A stretch of DNA of 64,000 nucleotides from Chrysoporthe austroafricana (lineage: Eukaryota > Ascomycota > Sordariomycetes > Diaporthales > Cryphonectriaceae): positions 682,001 through 746,000 of the forward strand of contig JYIP02000009.1 in the NCBI GenBank assembly GCA_001051155.2, written 5' to 3'. Below are positions 1 through 11,439 of this stretch, in pieces. Under the pieces are notes generated by a model. The model searched no databases, was not told the origin of the DNA, and saw nothing but the letters and a program-made list of their open reading frames with translations. Within the stretch, counting starts at the first letter, position 1; the number at the start of each line of letters is the position of its first letter. Position numbers and translations under genes: made by a program.

Positions 1-3000
1 CACCGCCCGCGTCCGAGGTGATATCCTTGTTGGCCTTTATTGAAGGGTCTAAGAGGAGGGACCTGCTAGTTTCGGGCGATGTTCATCTCGGAATTTGGTC
101 GACATGTCGGGGCGTCTTAGCACAATTTGGGGAGACTGCCGTAGCTCTTCTGACTTTCACTTGGGATATTTGCATTTTGGGACCTGCAGGATTCGCTATA
201 GGCTCGGTCACGTTGTCACTAGCTACTCTCGTTTAATGTGATGACACAACTTTACCAGCCGACTTTATGACTTCAGTTCCAGTACACTTGCCATTCTCGT
301 GATATACAAGATCTCCCAAAGGATGACTTCCACATGGCTTGACCATCAGTGGGCAGTACTAGCGGCGGTCAAAGCAGAGAATCTCATCACCAGCCTCTCA
401 CGGTGGCGTAGACCTAACTTCAGTCTAGAAATCTGATCAAACTTGAATTGGGATGATGGATCTCTACACGATGGAAGGTAGAGCGAACTGTCGCGCTCAG
501 TTGAGTGTCCACTGACCGCGACACAACGGGTCATGACGTTGACTGCGGAGTAGCTAGAAGACCATGCATCTGCCATTGTAACTATTATTAGTTATATTAG
601 TTTGTGCGATGTAGTACTCGATATCTACCGAGGAAAAGTGGGAATATGGCAAGGGTCGGCTGAGGACGCCGAGACGACGCTTCCCCGGCGCCACAACGTT
701 GGAAGCCACAGATTGGCTTACTTAGAATCATGTGTTACGAGTGTGTTTGTATATGATAGTCGAAACGATATATTGGTGGTCTACACAGCTATAGGACCTC
801 GCGGCTCAAGGTGAACAACCGGCCTACTGAAGTAGTAGTCATTCCTCGATGGTTACATCGGGATGCCTCCACCTATGGCGGCAACTATACCTTTTTCCCC
901 TCTTTAGCTTTGACAGCGCTAATCCTCAGGGTCTCAGGCACCGCTCGTCTGATCTACATACCCACAAGCAGACCTGGAGCTTTCAGCCCTGCATGCGACA
1001 TCAAATGCCCCGCTAACCTCGCCAATTTCAGAAGAAAAAGACGTAAAGGTGCACCTATTGAAGCCTTTCAAATCTGGTGCAGCGCAAGAACCAGATTCAG
1101 CGGCATGGAATACTAATTATTATGCAATGTCGCAAGGGGGCAAAAGGCACAGGCATCGTCGGATTCTCAAACTTGACAATGATGAGTATGGGTTGGATGG
1201 TTGCACTCACTACTGTTCCGAGGATACGTCTTTCGTAATGCCGGCGTATCAAGTCGAAGTCCCGAATGCGTACTACTTCAGCGCCAAATGCCGAGGGTCT
1301 AGTAATCCGCCTAGCGTGCAGCACACGGTGTAGGGTGTGATATAGACCGAACGATATGCTCAAAAAAGGCTGCCTACTGCCTATGCATAGTCAGCATGAG
1401 CTACTGCAATAGTCACGCCAGTATAGGTGGTATATTTACTTGTCCCGCTCGCCACGGCGCAGCCGTGGGCTGATGTCGAAGCCATTCGCGTCGGCCTAGA
1501 CCTGCGTCCCTAGAGCGATGGAAGAGGGTCAGGTCAGACGCGCTACTAGCTGGCGCTGTGCCCGCGCGACATAAATAGCGGCTGAAATAAGATCTTGGGG
1601 CCGCACAAGCGCCCAGTTGGAAAGAAGCTTCGAAAGGAGCGCGGCGCAGGCCGAAAGCGATGCCGTCCATCGATAGTTCGGCATTAGTTGGGGGCGGGAC
1701 TTTCAGCCGAGCTGGTTCTATGCGAGGGGCCGCACGGCAGCAAGACCTTGCTGTTTGTCTTGTAACCACCAAAATTTCAACCTCTGCAGACTTATTTGCT
1801 TCAGCCCGCTCCTCAATATGGTTACTATAGAAGCTTTTCTTCATCCTTGAGACCGCTTGACTATCACGACTATCGCATCACAACTCAAAACCAATCCGCA
1901 TCACATTGTGTTGTGTGCGCAAAAATCTGTCCCCGCATTCCCTCGTCAGCAAAACAGATAACGAATTTCACGGACTGCTGGACGTTTGCCCTCGAGTAAC
2001 ATAAGATTACCTCGTACCAGCGCCACGATCACTTGGATTCGCAGCAATGGTCACCAAAATCCTTTCCCATCCCGATGCAGTGCCCGCACCGCTACGCATC
2101 TGTCAGCAACGGGTTGATACAGCCTTTTGCGAGAAATATAATCGGACGACGACACCAGAGCAGCAGGCCCTGAGATGCCGCACTCTCGCGAGGCTGCCCG
2201 CGCAACCTGTTTTTGACCATACCCAAGGTTTCGTCCCGGAGAAGATACAGATGTCGAAAGCGTGCAAGTGTCAAAAAAGCCCGGTATCGCCATTCGCGTC
2301 CCCAGTATCATCCCCAAACAGCTTTTCCGGCAGCAGCAGGGCGGCATCGCTTGACTTTTCTGCTCTGTTCATGAAGTCACCTACCCTCCGCCACGGTCTC
2401 GAGAACTGTACGTGTAACGACGAGAAAGGATATCGACAGAGTCCGTTATACGGAGTCCGTCAACTTGTTCAAAAGCACGGGTATAGCACTGCCTCTGGCT
2501 TCACCTCCGTCTACTCTTGTTGAACTACAAGCAGTGCATTCTGGACAGAATGATAGACACTGCACGATTTTCACTACACATGACCGAAGGCTATAGGACG
2601 ACTTTGAGTAAAGAAAAGACCGATCAGAGATGTTTGGTGATGACTTTGCATAGGAGTTATTGGAGTGGTGGTCACATCAATGAAGACTTGAAGGGGATGT
2701 AACGACATGAGGAACATGTTTATTTTTAGCATACCAAGCATACACTACTAGTACATACGTGCACACATACCCACCAGAAAGATTTGCTGAGAACAAGCGT
2801 GCATTTGGTTTTGATTCTATTCACTAAGAGACAAAAAGTTGCTAAACCCAACTATGACTTTGTTTTCTGTCCGTGTTGCGGTATATTCAAAGTGGCTCGC
2901 AAGACAGGTATCAGCGGAGACGTGGTCACGCTTGGCTGGATGGCCACGGCGAGATACGGCGTGGTTCTCAGAAAGACGGAGAAGGCATGAGCTGCTGGCA

Positions 3001-3688
3001 TTGGAAAACACGTCCGCGGGACTCTCATCTCAACGGAGTCCACGGAGAAGTCCTGTTCGCTTCGATCTCTATACGGCAGGTAAAACCTGGGTCAGGACCC
3101 GTAGCTTTCAGAGGAGAGTCCCGGGCCCACATTAGCAATATCGAGGTAACGGAACGATCTCCGGAGAATTATCGACAATACTGCGGACCCTGCATGAGGA
3201 AGCCCACACCGGTCGTGGGAGCCGTTTCGTTATGTTCTGGGGGGGGGCCCGGCCCGTCGGCCGCCGCCGCCCATCGGGGCCGCCCACACCGCCCCGTCCT
3301 CTGACCTCTCCTCGCCTTCTGGCCGAGCGAAGCCTGATAACCAATCAGGGTATTAGCTTAGAGACGGCGGCACTCAACGGTTGTCACCGATCGGCCCCGT
3401 AAGTAAGCGTGCCCTGCAGTGCCAGGCGCGTGCGTGCGTCGTATCGCTGCATGCAGCTTAGTTTCACAGTCTACCATGGTACGCTCTAACGACCCTCTGG
3501 GTTAGGTAACCCCGAGCTAAGAACAGACATTATTCCCGTTGGCCGGGCTTGGGCGTATGCCTTTGCAGCATCAGCAACGACTGCTGAGCTTCTCACTACG
3601 CTCCGGCAGTCCGTTCGGCAAGAGATCAACGGCAAATACCTACTGAAAGCCATATACGAGCCTGATTGGGATAAACTGCTTTCCCGTC
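1..3688. other. Gene-poor left flank
   Basis: No recognisable protein domain, tRNA or clear transposon ORF is visible. The longest ATG-initiated frame (2047-2523) is listed separately. All other open frames are short, overlap on both strands and show no family motif. A GC-rich patch with G- and C-runs lies near 3240-3300. The stretch could be intergenic sequence or the decayed remnant of something no longer readable. Confidence 0.5.
2047..2523 (+). CDS. Possible small hypothetical protein (158 aa)
   Basis: An uninterrupted frame starts at an ATG in a reasonable context (GCAGCAATGG) and runs to TGA at 2521-2523. The product is Ser/Pro-rich in its middle third and has scattered cysteines. There is no signal peptide, membrane segment or family motif that I recognise. 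An overlapping 98-codon frame lies on the opposite strand, so this may be a chance ORF in a gene-poor region. Confidence 0.2.
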   Translation: MVTKILSHPDAVPAPLRICQQRVDTAFCEKYNRTTTPEQQALRCRTLARLPAQPVFDHTQGFVPEKIQMSKACKCQKSPVSPFASPVSSPNSFSGSSRAASLDFSALFMKSPTLRHGLENCTCNDEKGYRQSPLYGVRQLVQKHGYSTASGFTSVYSC

Positions 3689-5119
3689 ATGCATTGCGAG
3701 CAGAATCCTGATTCCGAGGCGGCAAAAGCCGGCCCGTGTATCGATGACTTCACCAATACCTTCGTTCTCTGCCCGGCATCGCAGTCAAATCAAGTACATC
3801 AAGTCCTGTCGGAGGTACCAAGGGCGCTGGACCCCGCTAGACAACGGCGGGTCCATCGGAAGTCTCGTACCGGTTGTCAGAGCTGCAAGAGGCGGCGGGT
3901 CAAGGTATGTAGACGGGTGCTCGGCTCCGCAGTCATCCTCACGAAGCTGATGGAAGCGGAACGGCAGTGCGATGAAGGAGACCCGTGTGAGAACTGCAAT
4001 AGAAGAGGAGACCGCTGTTTACGCCCAAGGCAAGGGAGCAAGAGAACCTCAAGCCCGGTCTCGGTCTCGACGCCGAAGCAGAGCATTCTCCCGAGCCCCA
4101 CGTCAACCTGGGCGGGTGTGAACCTGTTCGACCTGAGATTGTATCATCACTTCCAGACAAGCACGCGTCAGACGCTCGTGTTTGAATCTGCAGTTTGGGA
4201 GTATGTGTCTCAACTCTGCTTCGAGTTCGACTTTGTGATGGACGCCATTTTATGCGTTTCAGCACGTCACCTCGCCTTTCTGCGGCCAGATGACTCGACA
4301 TACCCGATCGCTGCGACCAAACACCTCTGTCGTGCATTGTCCAGGTTCCGCCTCGCGCTATCCGACGAGCTCATTGCCGTCCATCCTGACGCATTCATTG
4401 CGACCTCCAGTCTGCTGCAATTCGAGGTATGGGCCGAAACGGACTTTGTCGTCCCCAAGGATGGCAGAACATCATCATTCGATCCATCGAAGGACCACAT
4501 ATTCTCGTTTTGCTCCAGTTTGAAGGAGATGTTCCTCAAAAGTATTCCGCCTGCGGCCGTGCAAAAGTCGTCATTGATACCACATATCCAGCATAATGCT
4601 GTGAACACACTGGCAACACAGGTGCATTTGAGCAAGGACACGTTGGCCGAATACCAAAACCTCCTCTCTTACCAGCGTCCACTTACTTCACAGCTTCTCG
4701 ATATCACCTCGCCGCCTCTAGAGGGCGCGGGAAATGGCGTTGTGCGCCAAAGCCGCGATCCTAGTCCCAGGCAGCACCAGGCTCCTGATGAAGTCTACGG
4801 TGGATATTCACATGTTCTTGAACAGCTTTCGCTTATTCTCTCATTGCTGCCCAAGAATGGCCATCAAGGCCCTATTCCCACAGAACCAGCCTTGATGCAA
4901 AAGCTGATAAGACACATCCAGTCATTTCCAATACTATGTCGTGGCACCTTCGCGTCCATGATTGCTCAGGGCGACCCACACGCACTGATCTTGCTGTACC
5001 ACTTTTATCGAGCTGTGAGAAAACTGCTTCACCCGACAAAGCATTGGTGGGCTCACAAGAGGGCAATGGTATTGGAGCCAGCGTTAAAGCAATGGCTGCT
5101 CAGAGTCTGTGTTGTGTAA
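3689..5119 (+). CDS. Zn(II)2Cys6 transcription factor, UPC2-like
   Basis: Two exons, 3689-3904 and 3968-5119, give 455 aa. The 63-nt intron (GTATGT...CAG) is a multiple of three, so the unspliced frame stays open. Removing it restores a perfect zinc cluster, C-x2-C-x6-C-x5-C-x2-C-x6-C (CQSCKRRRVK then CDEGDP-CENC-NRRGDRC). Introns inside this cluster are common in fungal regulators. The cluster sits near residues 62-90. The remainder resembles the ligand/activation region of the sterol-uptake-control (UPC2-like, Fungal_trans_2) group: FDLRLYHHF, DAILCVSARHLA, IATSSLLQFEVW, and a Trp-rich end (HWWAHKRA). Inferred role: nuclear DNA-binding regulator. It opens the block containing the SDR-like, LamA-like, P450 and LamB-like genes and may control it, but no target is shown by sequence. 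The first ATG was taken; the N-terminal ~55 residues are uncertain. Confidence 0.85.
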   Translation: MHCEQNPDSEAAKAGPCIDDFTNTFVLCPASQSNQVHQVLSEVPRALDPARQRRVHRKSRTGCQSCKRRRVKVCRRVLGSAVILTKLMEAERQCDEGDPCENCNRRGDRCLRPRQGSKRTSSPVSVSTPKQSILPSPTSTWAGVNLFDLRLYHHFQTSTRQTLVFESAVWEYVSQLCFEFDFVMDAILCVSARHLAFLRPDDSTYPIAATKHLCRALSRFRLALSDELIAVHPDAFIATSSLLQFEVWAETDFVVPKDGRTSSFDPSKDHIFSFCSSLKEMFLKSIPPAAVQKSSLIPHIQHNAVNTLATQVHLSKDTLAEYQNLLSYQRPLTSQLLDITSPPLEGAGNGVVRQSRDPSPRQHQAPDEVYGGYSHVLEQLSLILSLLPKNGHQGPIPTEPALMQKLIRHIQSFPILCRGTFASMIAQGDPHALILLYHFYRAVRKLLHPTKHWWAHKRAMVLEPALKQWLLRVCVV

Positions 5120-5524
5120 ACAACAGACTGAAAAGAAGAAGGGGGGGGGGGAAGGCAGCACCCTTCTCGATGTAACCATGACGAGTACCAGTCTAGTAGA
5201 AACAGGCAGTATGTCAAGTGCGCTGTACTGTCTAACGCACTGTTTCTACTATACCTGGGAAGACATCCATAGCACAACGACGCCGCACGTGATAGGCTCC
5301 TGCATTATTTTTATGGCAATGTCATGGTTTCCGGGCGCCTTGCCCTTTTGAGCTCGTATCGCTCTGCTTGGCTTAGCGCAACTCTTGTAGGATGAAGCAA
5401 CGGTTAGTATCGTTCGGGCGCGACATGGCCTCCAGGGAATGATGAGTATAAAGGCAGCTGGGCTGTCCAGCCCTCTATGGTTGAGACCGGTTGTGCAACC
5501 CGGACTCGGAACATCTCATTCGCA
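5120..5524. other. Intergenic: G-run and TATA-bearing promoter
   Basis: A run of 11 G (5141-5151) lies just past the stop codon of the regulator. The rest is the promoter of the downstream SDR-like gene, with a TATAAAG element at 5447-5453. No ORF of note is present. Confidence 0.6.
5447..5453 (+). promoter_or_regulatory. TATA box of the SDR-like gene
   Basis: TATAAAG lies 72 nt before the chosen ATG at 5525, a normal distance for a fungal core promoter. It supports 5525 over the in-frame upstream start at 5477, which would leave almost no 5' leader. Confidence 0.5.
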
Positions 5525-6610
5525 ATGGTCGCTCTGTCTGAAGTCGTCGCGTCAAACAAGCGCATCGCCGCCACGTTCTCTGACCCACTGGTGGCAGTCT
5601 TCGTAGGAGGCACCAGTGGCGTAGGGGAATATACGGTAAAGGCTTTTGCCAGATACGTTCCTCGGCCCCGGGTCTACATCGTTGGGCGCTCTCAGGAGTC
5701 AGCCGAACGGATTATCAAGGAATGTCAAGATACAAACACGGATGGCACGTTCAAATTCATCAAGGCCGATATTAGCCTTCTGAAGAACATCGACGACGTG
5801 TGCCGCCAAATCAAGAGCAAGGAGCAAGCGATCAACCTCCTTTTTCAGACGCAAGGGACCATGGCGTTCTCAAAGAGTATGTTATGCGCCGCCCCCCTTC
5901 TCTTCTCTTCCTACCATCTCCCTGACAATATCAAAGCAACATCTGAGGGTCTCCCGCTCGCCTCCGGTACCCTCATGCATGGGCGTACACGCTTCATTCT
6001 CAACCTTCTTCCCCTGCTACAGAACGCAAAGACCCTCCGTCGCGTTGTCAGTGTTGCAGCCGCAACATGTGAGGGTCCCATCGACACCAACAACATCGCG
6101 GGCACCGGCTTCAGTCTACATCAGATGCGCGACCAGTCCGCATCCGTTCATACTTTGCTACTAGAAGAGGCGGCCCGGCGTGCGCCCGATGTCAGCTTCG
6201 TCCACACCGTTCCAGGCGTTGTCAAAAGCGGCATCATGCGAGATGTTGAGCCGACCCTCGGCTTGTCCATCATCATCGCCATTAGCAAGCTCCTGGCACC
6301 GCTCATCGAGACTTCGCCTGACGAGTGTGCTGAGCGACATGTGTTCTTTGCTACGACCTCCAGGTATCCAGCTCGACGCCAGGGTGCGGCTCTTGCCGGT
6401 GTATCGTTGGGTGGAAACATGGGTCCGGCTAGGGGAACTGACGGCCAGATAGGTAGTGGTACATATTCGGTCGACAACAAAGGCGAGAGCGCTTCGCCAA
6501 AGGTTGAGGAGCTGCTACGTCAGTTCAGGAGTGACGGTACCGCAGAGAAAGTATGGGAGTACATTCAAACGGACTACATGAGGATCACGGGTGCGGAAGT
6601 GGCTGCATAG
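5525..6610 (+). CDS. Short-chain dehydrogenase/reductase-like protein
   Basis: Exons 5525-5876 and 5937-6610 give 341 aa; the 60-nt intron (GTATGT...AAAG) is in phase and would otherwise be translated. The N-terminal Rossmann motif is clear: VAVFVGGTSGVGEYT, a TGxxxGxG variant near residues 23-37. It is followed by VYIVGRS at the second strand, which normally selects NADP(H). Further family landmarks are ADISLL, the QGT turn, TSEGLP, RFILNLLPLL and VHTVPGVVKSGI. The usual catalytic YxxxK is not seen: the matching place reads LMHGRTRF. The protein belongs to the divergent fungal SDRs found beside secondary-metabolism genes, so activity and substrate are uncertain. It lies on the strand opposite the LamA-like gene, tail to tail. 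Start chosen at an ATG in good context below a TATA box. Confidence 0.8.
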   Translation: MVALSEVVASNKRIAATFSDPLVAVFVGGTSGVGEYTVKAFARYVPRPRVYIVGRSQESAERIIKECQDTNTDGTFKFIKADISLLKNIDDVCRQIKSKEQAINLLFQTQGTMAFSKSMLCAAPLLFSSYHLPDNIKATSEGLPLASGTLMHGRTRFILNLLPLLQNAKTLRRVVSVAAATCEGPIDTNNIAGTGFSLHQMRDQSASVHTLLLEEAARRAPDVSFVHTVPGVVKSGIMRDVEPTLGLSIIIAISKLLAPLIETSPDECAERHVFFATTSRYPARRQGAALAGVSLGGNMGPARGTDGQIGSGTYSVDNKGESASPKVEELLRQFRSDGTAEKVWEYIQTDYMRITGAEVAA

Positions 6611-6740
6611 GCCTGTTGACTTGAGCACAGAGGTCTCTCCGGACACACCGGCATCTATATGGCTAGGATATGCGTGAATTTACCTTGTTCTGAGCAGAGA
6701 GGTCCCAATGAAATCATTTCCCTTCTTCTTCAACTGTTCT

Positions 6741-9700
6741 TCAATCGTTAGACGTCGCAGTCCTTACAAGAATCAATGGCTTTCCGCTCTGCACAATATC
6801 ATTTGGCGTGACCAAGACTTTCTCGATCTTAGATCCCTCCAGTTTGTCGTCCACTAGCACGTTGATCTCCATTTTCATGGCCTCCAGGATCGTAGCAACT
6901 TGCCCTTTTTGTAAAGTCTGCCCCTCCTCAACAAGGACCTTCCAAACATTGGCATTCACAGGCGCATCGATGTGCTCAATATTCGGGTCTACCTCAAGTG
7001 TTAGCTCGCATAGTCACACTGGTCGAAGACAGATTAGAAACGAAAAGAACGTCTTACCATCCAGTAGCTCCTGTATGGTGTCAACGGACACTCCGCGAGC
7101 CTTCCTCTCTGCATCCCATTTAGCGAGCAGCTCCTTCTCAAGGTTGACCATCTTCTCCTGATACTGCTTCTGCCTCTGTCTCATGGCTTTCGCTTCACTC
7201 TCCACTCGTTTTAACATCTCGTTGTGGACTCGCATGTCAAACGTCGTCTCCTTGACCTTGTAGTCGTATCTCCCACTTCTGAACAATGCCATCTGCCTGT
7301 CGTACTCCTCCTCGCTGACCTCTTCAAAGGTGATGACATCCATATCTTCAAACAGCCATGGCTTGTCCTGCGAGAAGCTCTTTTTGTAGCCCAGTGTATC
7401 GACCCCCGGTATCGTCATACCCGTCATCATGTATCCGCCTGGCGAGTCGACTGGATAGATCGCGAGACAGGACCCGCCCCACGATACCGTGCCCTCAGGA
7501 GTAAAGGTTCGGCTGGGGTTCATCTTGGGGGCGTTGAGTCTGTGTCGAGGGTCTGCAGGAAGGCATTCCGGGAGTGCCATGAAGAATCCCACGCCTACGC
7601 AGACAAATTCTGCCGTGAGCCACAACTTGCGGAAGTCTTCGACAGAAATGCCGTTGTTTTCGGCGACGAAACGAAACGTGTCGGGCAAATAGCTCGCATA
7701 CGGTCGTTGGTTCGCCATGTATCTCTCGATAGACTCTGTGAGCCGAGAGTGTGTGAAGGTCAAAGGTAGAATGAAAGTGCGGTTGGGCATGCTGATAGCG
7801 CTGAGATCGCCGAGGTCGTCCTCCAGGGAGACGAGATACCCCAGAAGCTGGGACTGGGGAACTACGAGCCCATTATAGTAGATCATCATGGAGTTCCCGA
7901 TGCACACAGTGTTGTAGATGCCCTCTCCGGTGGCTGAGAAGCGGATTGCACCTGTGCCAGCCTCGAGCTTGCGCTTCAGAGCTGTTGTACGGCATTTGTG
8001 GTTGATATCGAAGCTCCCGTGCCCATAGTCCACAAGAAGATAGTCGTCGCCGGCTTGAGAGTAAGAGACTCTTGGTCGACTTGCTGACTCTTCAAGCACC
8101 TTGAGAACAGCACGCTGAGGCGAGGAGGTACTTGGCGGTGTGGACAGACTTTCAAGTCCTTCGATCATATCAAGTTCTCCGGTGGAGAGACCTCGGGCGA
8201 TGTCTCCGATGAATGACTCGGTTTTCCGTCGGTATTCCAGTGCGGTCACAAGTGAGATAGGGTGGAATCTCACTTTGTTTCCTGCACGCAACTGACCCAG
8301 CTTCCAATAGTCCGCCTTCACCACAGTGAATGGCACAACAAATCCGCCGAAGTCAGGACAATCCATTGGGAATATGGCAGGCTCGTCACCAGTGAAATTG
8401 ATGCCCCCCATCGGATACCCGTACTCAATAACATTGCTGGGATGTGATCCGCCCTCTCCACCATCACTTCTCGCCCACTTTGGACGAGGGCCTATCAGGC
8501 GGATCCCGCCTCTAGCTGCGTTGTGTGAGACCTCCCATGCAGTGTCGTAAAACATGTCGATATCCTCAGGATCCAAGAATCCCTCGCAGTAAGGTCCATG
8601 CATGACCTGGATATCCCATTCTTCTGTATAAGGAGGAACGAGATGTGGAGGGATTTGCAGCGGCTTTGAGGTATGCGATTCGTCTGGAATATGGTCCGCG
8701 ATGCGCAAGAGATCTCCAGTACGTAGAGGCCGGCCTTGATACCCGCCCACCAGCGTCATAGGGACCGTGGCCTTCGAACCAAACCACTCAGCGACATTCA
8801 GAAAGCCCCCATATATCGCGAGGTATGCCCTGCATCCTTTATTCGAACGTGTCTTTCCGATAGTCAACCGCTGGCCTGCAGATATCTTTACTCTCTGCCA
8901 CTGGGGGAAATCCTTCCCATCCAGTACCACTGAAATTTCCGCCCCGGTCAAAGCCACGACCGCGTCACATAGGAACATCAGATCTGGGCCGGTCAGCGTA
9001 ATCTCGAGTCCTTCTTTGCCGGGTGCATTGCCAACCAAGGCATTAGCAAGCTGAAATGCCACGGGGTCCATGGGTCCACCATGGCCAAAGCCTCTTCCTA
9101 TCGTTGGACGTCCGGGATAGTCCTCGACTAGAGTATAAGAGCCCCCAGCTAATACATCGATGGCTGAAGGGCAGAAATTGAAATCTGACAGAAACTGGGT
9201 GATTGTGTTGCCTGATTGGAACCTAGGAGACTGTATGATAGCTAGGAGGAAGTCCAGATTCGTAGGTGGCCCGCAGACGTTAGATTGTGCAAGCAGAGTT
9301 TGCAGCTCCTCGACAGCTTGTGTTCTGTTTGGTGCATGCTGGATGATCTTTGCAAGCAAAGGATCTAAAGAGATCTACGGTCAGCCGGGGATCATGAAAC
9401 CCTCCTTGTGACGCCGTTCACTCACCGTAATTAGGGCTGATCGTCAAGCCAGCTCTCACCCAAGTGTCGATTCTAGTCCCGGGCAAGGTTTTCCACTCAA
9501 CTTTCTGGAGTAGTCCGGGAGATGGAGCAAAGTCTTTGACCGGATTCTCGGCGTATATTCTAACTTCAATAGCGTGGCCGCTCGGCTCTTTACACCGGTC
9601 TTCGAGATCCTTCATGGCTTCCGCAGCCAAACCACCTTTCCCAGCTAGCTGGGCGTCGGCTTGCCGAAGCATGAGCTCAACAAGGTCGACACTGTAGACC

Positions 9701-10692
9701 AACTCAGTGACACCGTGTTCGACTTGCAAGCGAGTGTTCATCTCGAGGAAGAAGAAATCGCCCGTATTGTCGTCGACTAAGAATTCTAATGTGCCCGCAC
9801 TAGCATATTTGACGGACTCTGCCAGCGACTTGGCAGCAGCGCAGAGGATGTGTCTCAGGTTCCCCTTCTTCTGCGCGATGAAAGGACTCGGGCACTCCTC
9901 AATGACCTTCTGATGTCGCCTCTGGATGCTGCATTCTCTCTCCCCTAGTGTGGCCACGTTCCCCTGGCCATTGCCGAACACTTGGACTTCAATGTGATGA
10001 GCCGCAGGGAAGTACTTTTCCAAGAACATACCTGCATTCTTGAATAGCGCTTCGCCTCGAGATTGGACGACCTGAAAGGCCTGCCTCAACTCTCCTTCGT
10101 CATTGCACGTCTGCAGGCCCATCCCGCCGCCTCCAGCCGTCGATTTCAACATAACTGGAAAACCAAGCTCCCGGGCCACTCCCAGTGCACTCTCAAGGTC
10201 GGCCAATAGACCTTGCGTGCCTGGCACGATGGGCAGGGCGGTCTTCACGGCCAGCTCACGGGCCGTGTGCTTGAGGCCGAACTGCTCGATGCTTTCAGGG
10301 CTGGGCCCCACGAAGGCTAGCCCGGCCGCCGCAACGGCGCGTGCAAAGTCGGCATTTTCGGACAGAAAACCGTAGCCCGGAATAATTGCCTGTGCGCCCG
10401 CCCCTCTGGCGATGCTGATGATCTGATCGCCATCCAGATACGCTCGCGCGGGGTCGCCGGAAAGCAGGTGGGACTCGTCCGCCTGAGCCACATGCTGAGA
10501 TGCGGAGTCTGGCTCGGTATAGATGGCTACGGTGCATATTTTAAGGTGTCTGGCAGCCTTCACATGAGCTCACTGTAGGCATAATGTATGAAATGGTCAC
10601 GAAGTGCGGCGTGTCGCGTACCTTGCTGTTTTGATTATGCGCACGGCGATCTCCCCACGGTTTGCGATGAGAAGAGTCTTGACTTTCTCCAT
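6741..10692 (-). CDS. lamA: LamA-like biotin-dependent carboxylase (BC-KipA-KipI-BCCP)
   Basis: Four exons on the minus strand (10692-10622, 10549-9426, 9364-7058, 6988-6741) give 1249 aa; introns are 72, 61 and 69 nt, all GT-AG. Domain order: biotin carboxylase, residues ~1-450 (LIANRGEIAVRII, Gly-rich ATP loop GGGGMG, EMNTRLQVEH); a KipA/PxpC-like (AHS2) domain ~470-780 (GFGHGGPMDPVAFQLANAL); a KipI/PxpB-like (AHS1) domain ~825-1045 (GFFMALPECLPADPRHRL); a charged helical linker; and a biotinyl carrier domain at ~1168-1249 with EAMKM, biotinylated Lys near 1206. This is the layout of urea carboxylase without the N-terminal allophanate hydrolase of yeast Dur1,2. A LamB/PxpA homologue lies 5.5 kb away, so I favour the LamA (lactam utilisation) assignment over urea carboxylase. 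Expected role: ATP- and bicarbonate-dependent activation of a cyclic amide. The substrate is not shown by sequence. Confidence 0.85.
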
Positions 10693-11060
10693 TCTTTGAA
10701 TCTGAGAGAATATGCGCAGCCGGTTCCGTGTAGCATATGAGGCCAGAGATGAATCTAAAGGTTGACAGGATCTCAGCAGACTAAGACGTCCACAGATCAG
10801 CGCTTTATCAGGCGTCGGTCTATTCTGCTGTTTGTTTTATCTACGTCTCCTCCGCCGAGACCTTAAGGTTTGGAATAAGCAGCAGGCCGGCAAGGGTTCA
10901 CGCTATCTGTAGCAATTTTCTGCCCTGACAGCTACATGGCTCCTGCGAACTATCTGATAAGGCGCCTCCTGCAGATCTCCGTATGTACCGAGGAGGTAGA
11001 TGATAGCATGAAGGCGGGGAAGCACTTGGCGATCCGGCAAACCTCCTTTCGCCCGTTGGG

Positions 11061-11123
<63 letters not shown>

Positions 11124-11439
11124 AAAGGAAAAGAAAGGAAGAAACTAGAAAGATCACTCGCTTGTCGAAAAACGGAGGAGTTTAATCAAATAAACAAAAT
11201 AGGAAAAAGAAATCTCTACGACAAGTCTTCGTGAGGAAACCATCGCATATAGTGCTTTTCGGAGAAGACCTCCAAGGTCACTTTCCCTGAATCTCAAGAT
11301 TGGAAAACTAGAAGCACGCGAGCCGCACCACAACCAAAAGGCGAGACGTAGTCTAATCCTCTTTTATGTACTTTCAATGTCTTCTCATTTATAGAATACC
11401 GTCGCTTCCTTCTTTATACAACCCAGTCAAGCCGCTAGA
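10693..11439. other. Intergenic between lamA-like and P450 genes
   Basis: It contains the 5' leader and promoter of the LamA-like gene, a very long A-tract (11066-11121) followed by purine-rich sequence, and the 3' flank of the P450 gene. No coding sequence is seen. Confidence 0.6.
11066..11121 (+). repeat. Poly(A) tract, 56 nt
   Basis: An uninterrupted run of 56 A is followed by AG-rich sequence. It lies between two minus-strand genes. It could be the tail of an old retroposed insertion or a slippage-expanded homopolymer; no tRNA-like or LINE-like body is recognisable before it. The exact length is prone to sequencing error. Confidence 0.8.

Noticed and set aside
10550..10626. A GC-AG first intron in the LamA-like gene (AAACA/GCAAGG)
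   Set aside because: A canonical GT-AG intron (10550-10621) gives RIIKTARHLKICTVAIY with the family's spacing, so the unusual donor is not needed.
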